A stretch of 64,000 nucleotides of DNA from Synanceia verrucosa (taxonomy: Eukaryota; Chordata; Actinopteri; Perciformes; Synanceiidae): NCBI GenBank assembly GCA_029721515.1, contig JAQQSB010001360.1, positions 1 through 64,000 on the forward strand, written 5' to 3'. How positions within the stretch are numbered: the first letter of the stretch is position 1; every line of letters begins with the position of its first letter. The translations under genes were made by a program, and so were the position numbers. Positions 58,001-64,000 of the stretch are shown piece by piece. The notes under the pieces were generated by a model. It saw only the letters and a program-made list of their open reading frames with translations. It was not told the DNA's origin and made no database searches.

Positions 58001-59049
58001 CACTACATTGCCAAAAGTATTCGCTCACCCATCCAAATAATCAGAATCAGGTGTTCCAATCACTTCCATGACCACAGGTGTACAAAATCAAGCACCTAAG
58101 CATGCAGACTGCTTTTACAAACATTTGTGAAAGAATGGGTCGCTCTCAGGAGCTCATTGAATTCCAGCGTGGAACTGTGATAGGATGCCATCTGTGCAAC
58201 AAATCCAGTAGTGAAATTTCCTCGCTCCTAAATATTCCACAGTCAACTGTCAGCAGTATTATAAGAACGTGAACATGGGAACGACAGCAACTCAGTCACA
58301 AAGTGGTAGACCATGTAAACTGACAGAGCGGGTCAGCGGATGCTGAGGCACATAGTATGAGGAGGTCACCAACTTTCTGCAGAGTCAATCGCTACAGACC
58401 TCCAAACTTCATGTGGCCTTCAGATTAGCTCAAGAACAGTGCACAGAGAGCTTCATGGAATGGGTTTCCATGGCGAGCAGCTGCATCAAGCCGTACATCA
58501 CCAAGTGCAATGCAAAGCGTTGGATGCAGTGGTGTAAAGCACACCACCACTGGACTCTAGAGCAGTGGAGACATGTTCTCTGGAGTGATGAATCATGCTT
58601 CTCCATCTGGCAATCTGATGGACGAGTCTGGGTTTGGTGGTTGCCAGGAGAACGAGCGATACTTGTTGGACTGTATTGTGCCAAGTGTAAAGTTTGGTGG
58701 AGGGGGGATTATGGTGTGGGGTTGTTTTTCAGGAGCTGGGCTTGGCCCCTTAGTTCCAGTGAAAGGAACTCTGAATCCTTCAGGAATGAATTAGAGCAGA
58801 GACTGAGAGCCAGGCCTTCTCGTCCAACATCAGTGTGTGACCTCACAAATACACTTCTGGAAGAATGGTCAAAATTCCATAAACACACTCCTAAACCTTT
58901 GTGGACAGCCTTCCCAGAAGAGTTAAAGCTGTTATAGCTGCAAAGGGTGGACCGATGTCATATTGAATCCTATGGATTAGGAATGGGATGTCACTTAAGT
59001 TCATATGTGGCGTCAAGGTAGGTGAGCGAATACTTTTGGCAATACAGTG
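58001..59049 (+). mobile_element. Tc1-like transposon, internally deleted
   Basis: The left end CACTACATTGCCAAAAGTAT and the matching right end (...ATACTTTTGGCAATACAGTG) are inverted repeats of about 29 bases with TA on both sides. Length is 1049, somewhat short for a fish Tc1. The transposase inside is broken. Confidence 0.9.
58078..58940 (+). pseudogene. Tc1 transposase, broken
   Basis: The N-terminal DNA-binding part (58105-58272) reads MGRSQELIEFQRGTVIG and LNIPQSTVSSIIRT, the paired-type helix-turn-helix. After disrupted frames, 58413-58937 reads KRWMQWCKAHHHWTLEQW and WSDESCFSIW, which holds the first catalytic Asp, then shifts frame (GGGGIMVWGCFSGAG in the alternative). The block with the second Asp is missing: sequence jumps from a GMN end to ...ARPSRPTSVCDLTN. 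It could not cut DNA. Confidence 0.85.
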
Positions 59050-59133
59050 TATTTGTTTGAACGAAACAACTTTCCGATGAAACTTCGATGCATTGTCTCC
59101 ATAGACTGAGCTACTGCTGCCCTAAAACAGTCA

Positions 59134-59204
59134 TTCCCATACCGGAGTTGAACCCGGGCCACCTGGGTGAAAACCAGGAATCCTAACCGCTAGACCATAT
59201 GGGA
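59134..59204 (-). tRNA. tRNA-Glu(TTC)
   Basis: TCCCATA pairs with TATGGGA. A box TGGTCTAGCGGTTAGG; anticodon arm CCTGG-TTTTCAC-CCAGG, fully paired. The T arm has lost one C compared with the usual form (ACTCCGG), which weakens the T stem. Confidence 0.8.
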
Positions 59205-59643
59205 CTGATGTGTTAAAGCTTTGCCCACCACCATCACTGTAGAGCAGGTTAGCAGAGAGCTGAGGAGACCTTGTCCCAACAAGGCAGCCAGACTGAAACA
59301 GGATGAGCTCCATCTCCTCAGATGGAGAACTGTTCTCTCTTCTGTCCTGTTCACTCTGTTCACATCCCAAACAGTTCATCAGCAGGTTTTGAGGGAGGAG
59401 AGCTTTTTTTTAGCTTCCTGAGGAAGTAAAGTCTCTGTTTGTCTTCTCCACTTGCTGAGAGGTGTGTGGACCAGGTGAGTCAGCTCAGATGTGGACTATA
59501 TATACTGAATGAAGGCAGCAAACTTTGTTTCCTATCTGAAGTATGTTCAAGTCCATCATTAGTAACAATAACTATCAGACTCATCACTGCATATAGTATT
59601 CAGTGTATGGGCTAATGCTAGCACACTAACAGCTGCTAAGGTA

Positions 59644-59700
59644 GTCTCTGTGGCACAATCGGCCAGCGTGTTTTGGTATGGTTTGAGCCCACCCAGGACC
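59644..59700 (+). pseudogene. tRNA-Asn pseudogene, no anticodon arm
   Basis: GTCTCTGTGGCACAATCGG and GGTTTGAGCCCACCCAGG are the two ends of tRNA-Asn. About 17 bases, including the anticodon, are missing. Confidence 0.75.
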
Positions 59701-59934
59701 GATGGGTTATGTGTTTAATAAACCAGCTAAAGTAATGTAAATAGCTAACCTGGTTTGTAAGATCAGGAGCTGGAGTCAGTAATATTCACTAAATTAGATA
59801 TAGCGAAGATTTAGAAAACCTGTTTTAAAATGAAGAGTTACCTTTATCAAAGTTATGGAGCAGCTCCTCTAAAGTTTACAGAGAACCAAGGAAGCTAACT
59901 TTGTTAGCAGCTCATCCAGGTCCTATCAGGGGTG

Positions 59935-60010
59935 GCTGTAGCTCAGTGAGTAGAGTGGTCGCCTTTCAACTCCCCTGCTCCACAACAAGTTGTTGTGTCC
60001 TTGTGTAACA
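59935..60010 (+). mobile_element. tRNA-derived SINE head
   Basis: GTGGCTGTAGCTCAGTGAGTAGAGTGG, then CAACAAGTTGTTGTGTCCTTG, the opening of a common fish tRNA-SINE. The inverted partner is at about 38660-38750. The body is truncated. Confidence 0.6.
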
Positions 60011-60227
60011 TGATCATGATCCTCTAGTTCTTCTTCTAGTTGAGTACCAGTGATCTTCACTCAGACCAGGACATGAGGCTCCACCCTCTCAGTCCAAATA
60101 TGGTCTCAGAAATACAAACATGACAGCGCTTAATAATCCAAGATGGAGACCAATGGGTGAGGTAAGACTATTTATATGGAAACTATTTTCACTGAAAAAC
60201 AATATTTTGTAGCACAAATAATTCCAG

Positions 60228-60420
60228 CTCATCAGCGCACATAGAGACAGAATCGTACTCACATTCACACCTTCGGTCAATTTAAATTAGCCAATTAACC
60301 TAATCTCCATATTTTTGGATGGTGGGAGGAAGCGAAGTACCTGGAGAGAACCCATACAGACATGGGGAGAACATGCAAACTCCACACAGAAAGGCCCTGG
60401 GCTGGGAATCAAACACGGTA
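60228..60420 (-). mobile_element. V-SINE fragment
   Basis: Minus strand: CCTTTCTGTGTGGAGTTTGC, TGTTCTCCCCATGTCTGTATGG, GTACTTCGCTTCCTCCCACC, TTAGGTTAATTGGCTAATTT. V-SINE body; head only partly visible near 60415. Confidence 0.75.
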
Positions 60421-61240
60421 CAACAAGGATCAATTTTAGTAGCTCATGTTAAAGTGAGAGAAGACACAGAGTGTGGGGAGAGCAGAAAACAGAGGAAGTA
60501 TGAGTCTGATTATTTAAAGTTTGTCTTTTCATGTATTGGTCCTGATGATATTCCACTGACACAGAGTGTTTTTAGCAAAGAGCTGCTAGCTAACGACAGG
60601 ATGCTACCATGTAAACTCCAACATCATATTGAAACCATGGATCTCAAGTGTCACCATTTAGAGTGTAAGCACACATTTTTAACCCTTTCACTCTCTCACC
60701 TGCCACACCTGGTATTTCTCACAAAAAGGAATTTTTTTGTAACTCCAACCAAGTTACACCACTATATGAGCAGTGGATGTAGCAAGATGTTCTGGGCATC
60801 ACAGAGCTCGTCGGGAGCTTGGCACGCATCAGCCAATCAGAAAACAACATACTGTATCTGGCTAAGATATGGGTGATCATTTTAAGTGTAGACCAGCATT
60901 AATGTGGGATAATGTTGGATGAGTGAACATGTTCGTAACAGTTAAATAGTGTTTTCTCGAAGGTGATTTTTTTTTTAATATGTTTAATTGTGTTCAAAAA
61001 AGGTCTTTAAAAACACAAAGGCGTGAAAATGTTAATGTTAAAATATGATGAAGAACATACAAACATGTTAGAGATGTTTTAAAAAAGTGGTGGGGCACAG
61101 GTGCTTTTGAGTTCTCTTAGGGGAGGCTCACTATCCCACACTTTGAAAACCTCTGATTTAGATAAAACTACCTGAGCACAGATCTTCTATAGTGACACAT
61201 GGAAACAGATGATTGGTTGAACTCTTTACAAACAGGTGAA
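60421..61240 (+). repeat. Continuation of the duplication with 42.06-42.86 kb
   Basis: AAAGTGAGAGAAGACACAGAG, CTAACGACAGGATGCTACC, AAAAAAGTGGTGGGGCACAGG and ACACATGGAAACAGATGATTGG match the 42-kb copy in order and orientation. No coding frame is shared. Confidence 0.75.
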
Positions 61241-62140
61241 CAAAGTCTGTCTTGGGTTTCAGCCCACTCACCATGACAAGCTGCAGAGGGCAAAATAAAA
61301 AAATAAAATAACAAAAAAACCAAGCACAGCTATAGACACACATAAATATAAGTAAATGCTAGTGCTGTCAAGAGATTAAAATTAAGAGATTACTTGAACA
61401 CAAAATTAAGAGATTACTTGAACACATCTGGGGCCTTAGCAACAGAATGAACACATCTGGGGCTTTAACTACAGAGCCAATCAGATGCAGTCACTGGGGA
61501 CAGCTGTGTTGTGATTGGTTAAGAGTCTGCCACGCACCAGACTTATCATTTCATAAACTACTAGTGTTACTACTACTCTTTTACAGAACAAGAAAATTAA
61601 AGGAAAGTGACTGACATTACACCAGCTTTTTAACAAATGGCTACTTACTGTTTTATAACTTTCACCAATGAAATAAGTTAACCTGCTTAATCGTATACAT
61701 TTCACTTACTTGATGTTTCTATATAACCCAAGAATGTCAAAAATTAAAGACCAGTAACGGCTGTTAGCTCTGTAACGTTGTAGAGTAGGAGTTAGCTTAA
61801 TTAACATAAGTGATGCTCGATTTATTTAGTGATTTAGCTCAGCAACGGACTGAACCAATCAGATGCCGTCACGGGGCAGCTGTGTTTTGATAGGTTAAGG
61901 GTCTATGGTGGGTGGATAGTGCCAATTTAAAGATGAGAAGGAGAAGGAGCAGCCTCCCCTACGTCACTGCCTCATCGTGTGGATTTTTGAATGGGGAGTG
62001 AATGGGACAGCAGATGAGAGATAGCGGTGACTTAACGGCGAGTGCATTGAAAGGACGTATCGGCGGCGACGTGACAACGGCGTATGTCAGAATTACTAAC
62101 AAAATAAATGTGTGAACCATCGTCAACAAAGCACGTCGTC
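61241..62140. other. Unannotated DNA with small duplications
   Basis: A 29-base unit (AAATTAAGAGATTACTTGAAC) is repeated in tandem at 61380-61425. CCAATCAGATGC-GTCAC-GGG-CAGCTGTGTT..GAT-GGTTAA occurs at 61476 and again at 61856. No gene recognised. Confidence 0.5.
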
Positions 62141-62149
62141 ACTAGGGCG

Positions 62150-64000
62150 GCCATGATTAGTCGACTAGTCACGATTATGTAGACTATTAAAATTGTTGAC
62201 GACTAATTTAAAAGTCGACACTGTTTTTTTTTCTTTTTAACTTTGTTTTTCTCTCAAAACTGCTGTGGCACTTCCTTCCACTTCACGCAGCAGCAACCAC
62301 GATGCATGAGCACCTGAAAAGGAAGCCGCGTTGTGGCTGATTGTGACAACGATGAAGAGGGACTGTCGTCTCGGTAAGATAACTGGCTAGTTAGCTGCTA
62401 ACATTAGCGTAAATAGAGTTAACTTTGCGTATTGATAGCTGTAAACGTTAACATTAGCGGTGAGGATTTTATTCATTAGCCTTAGAACACACATTTCATA
62501 TGTTTTCTGTGACGTTATAACAGTGATGTATTTGAATAGGAAAATGGTTATGCTAATGTTTTCAAACGTTATGTTTCAGTGCTAAAAGTATGTTCTTCAA
62601 AGGACGATAAGCGTTACAAAGCCAGCTACACGCACACCTCAGCAAGCAAATGTCCATACTGAACATGTTGGTGACGGACATGAGACCCCTGTCCATGGTG
62701 GACGATGAAGGGTTTAAAGAGATGATCAAACAGTTCAACTCGGATTATCATGACAACTACCTACCAGGCAGATATATTAAAATGTACTGCCCAAGCAACA
62801 GTAACACAGTAAAATAAATAAATGATTTAATGATTTAATAAACAAGCAACATTCAAAGACATAAGAATCAAAAAGATCACAGAGCTCTCACTCTCTCTCA
62901 CAGCAATTAAGAATTTTACAAATGTCATGATGAAATAATATTAAGAACTTGTTGACTGAGCAACTAATAAATTAATCTTGGTTAAGGCACTTTTACTGGT
63001 TGACTTATATGTTGAATGTTTAATATTTAACCTACTTCACTGAATCTGATAACTGAATTATTGAATTTGTAAATAAATTTAAAGCTTTATGCATAAACTG
63101 ACAAATATTGTTAATAATGAAAAAATACTGTATATAATTTTATTCTAATGCTTACTATTCTTCCAAATCATCTCATGTCTTTAAGGTAAAGGAGACCCTC
63201 AGGGGTGTCAAAAGTTTCCTCACTCTGACTGCTGATGTGTGAACCAGTCGTGCAACAGAGGCTTACCTTGGTGTGTCTCGCCATTTCCTGAGTGAAGATT
63301 GGAAGATGAAGACCTTCAACCTTTCCACCATTCCTCTTGAGGAGAGGCATACTGGTGCACATATAATGACATGGATGGAAGAGACATCTTGCCCACCAAA
63401 ATAAAAGCATAAGTTTATGACAGTGGTTCAAATATGTTGGCAGCAATGTGACTGCTTGAAGAAAAACATGGATGGCCTCTATCTGCTGTGCTGGACACAC
63501 TCCAGCTCATAGTCAACACTGCTCTCATAGTCAACACTGCTCTCAAAGAAACCACCATCAGCAGAGCACTAGGCACTGCCAAGCAGCTAGTGGAGCACTT
63601 TATGAGAAGCGAGCTGGCTAGTAAGTACAAAGCTCAGGATGAAACAGGAGCAAATGAATGTTAAGAAAAATGCACTGATCCAGGATGTCAGTACAAGGTG
63701 GAACAGTACATTCATATGATAGACAGACTCCTTGAACAGCGCTGGCCTCTCACTGCCACGCCTCAGATCCCGAGTAACGCCAAGGGGGGAACACTACTTT
63801 GACTTGAAGCCAGAGCAGTAGGAGCTGCTTGAAGAACTGAAGCAAGGGTTGGCACCTTTGAGACTGCTACTGTTTACCTTAGTGGACAGCAGTACACAAC
63901 CATTTCAGGTCTTCCACAGGTGGTCAAAGATGGCTGACACGGACTGCACACCAAAGCCAGTTTGGAGATAGCTCAGGAAAAGCTTTCATTACCAGTGCAG
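62150..64000 (+). pseudogene. hAT transposon with ZBED-like transposase, broken, runs off window
   Basis: 62150-62225 has GGCCATGATTAGTCGACTAGTC and GTTGACGACTAATTTAAAAGTCGAC, typical of fish hAT ends. A frame at about 62640-62785 reads MLVTDMRPLSMVDDEGFKEM and FNSDYHDNYLPGRYI. 63183-63372 reads LTADVWTSRATEAYLGVSRHF and PLEERHTGAHI. 63500-63620 has an LIVNTAL block doubled by an 18-base in-frame tandem repeat. These follow the order of ZBED1-like hAT transposases (RNase H-like fold). An AT-rich insertion separates the first two blocks, and several stops and frameshifts occur. The 3' part lies beyond the window. Confidence 0.8.

Larger units (their letters stand above)
59090..60300 (+). repeat. 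Segmental duplication, partner of 38.20-39.64 kb
   Basis: Contains the better tRNA-Glu, a tRNA-Asn remnant and a tRNA-derived SINE head in the same relative order as the inverted copy. From 59400 on it also matches 41510-42860 in direct orientation, so three partial copies exist. Confidence 0.85.

Overview
This window looks like teleost fish genomic DNA, and it is almost entirely repetitive. V-SINE (HE1/DANA-like) copies, a Tc1 transposon, a hAT transposon with a ZBED-like transposase, a Ty3/gypsy retroelement, a class I endogenous retrovirus and vertebrate-type nuclear tRNA genes all point that way. I found no convincing intact host protein-coding gene. Most open frames in the window are chance or low-complexity.

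Layout. 1-1.2 kb holds a SINE end and AT-rich DNA. 1.2-5.1 kb is one arm of a long inverted repeat; its partner lies at 48.1-52.7 kb in opposite orientation, and each arm carries a 15-bp minisatellite. 5.5-12.8 kb is one DNA transposon with CCCAGCGGGCA ends. It holds, on the minus strand, a decayed Tnp2/EnSpm-like transposase and a many-exon gene with a DUF4806-type C-terminus and RS-rich exons. 12.8-17.5 kb is mostly non-coding, with a cysteine-rich gene remnant and a probable solo LTR.

17.5-26.8 kb is a full-length but inactivated Ty3/gypsy element with 1.3-kb LTRs and a CATG target duplication, in the order gag, protease, reverse transcriptase, RNase H, integrase. Its Gag region carries a CCHC knuckle followed by a MYND-like zinc finger, which is unusual. 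27.2-34.0 kb is a minus-strand endogenous retrovirus with paired LTRs and a tRNA-Leu primer site, but almost all coding sequence is lost.

34.1-61.2 kb is a patchwork of direct and inverted segmental duplications seeded with tRNA genes and tRNA pseudogenes (Trp, Ala, Gly, Leu, Asn, Glu). SINEs, a solo LTR, a CA-rich microsatellite and a Tc1 element are mixed in. The right end, from about 62.1 kb, is a broken hAT transposon that runs off the window.

The most unusual items are the two-gene CCCAGCGGGCA transposon, the MYND-like finger in a gypsy Gag, the LTR that carries its own end sequence twice, and the long inverted arms 43 kb apart. All homology calls come from reading motifs by eye; no database search was run.
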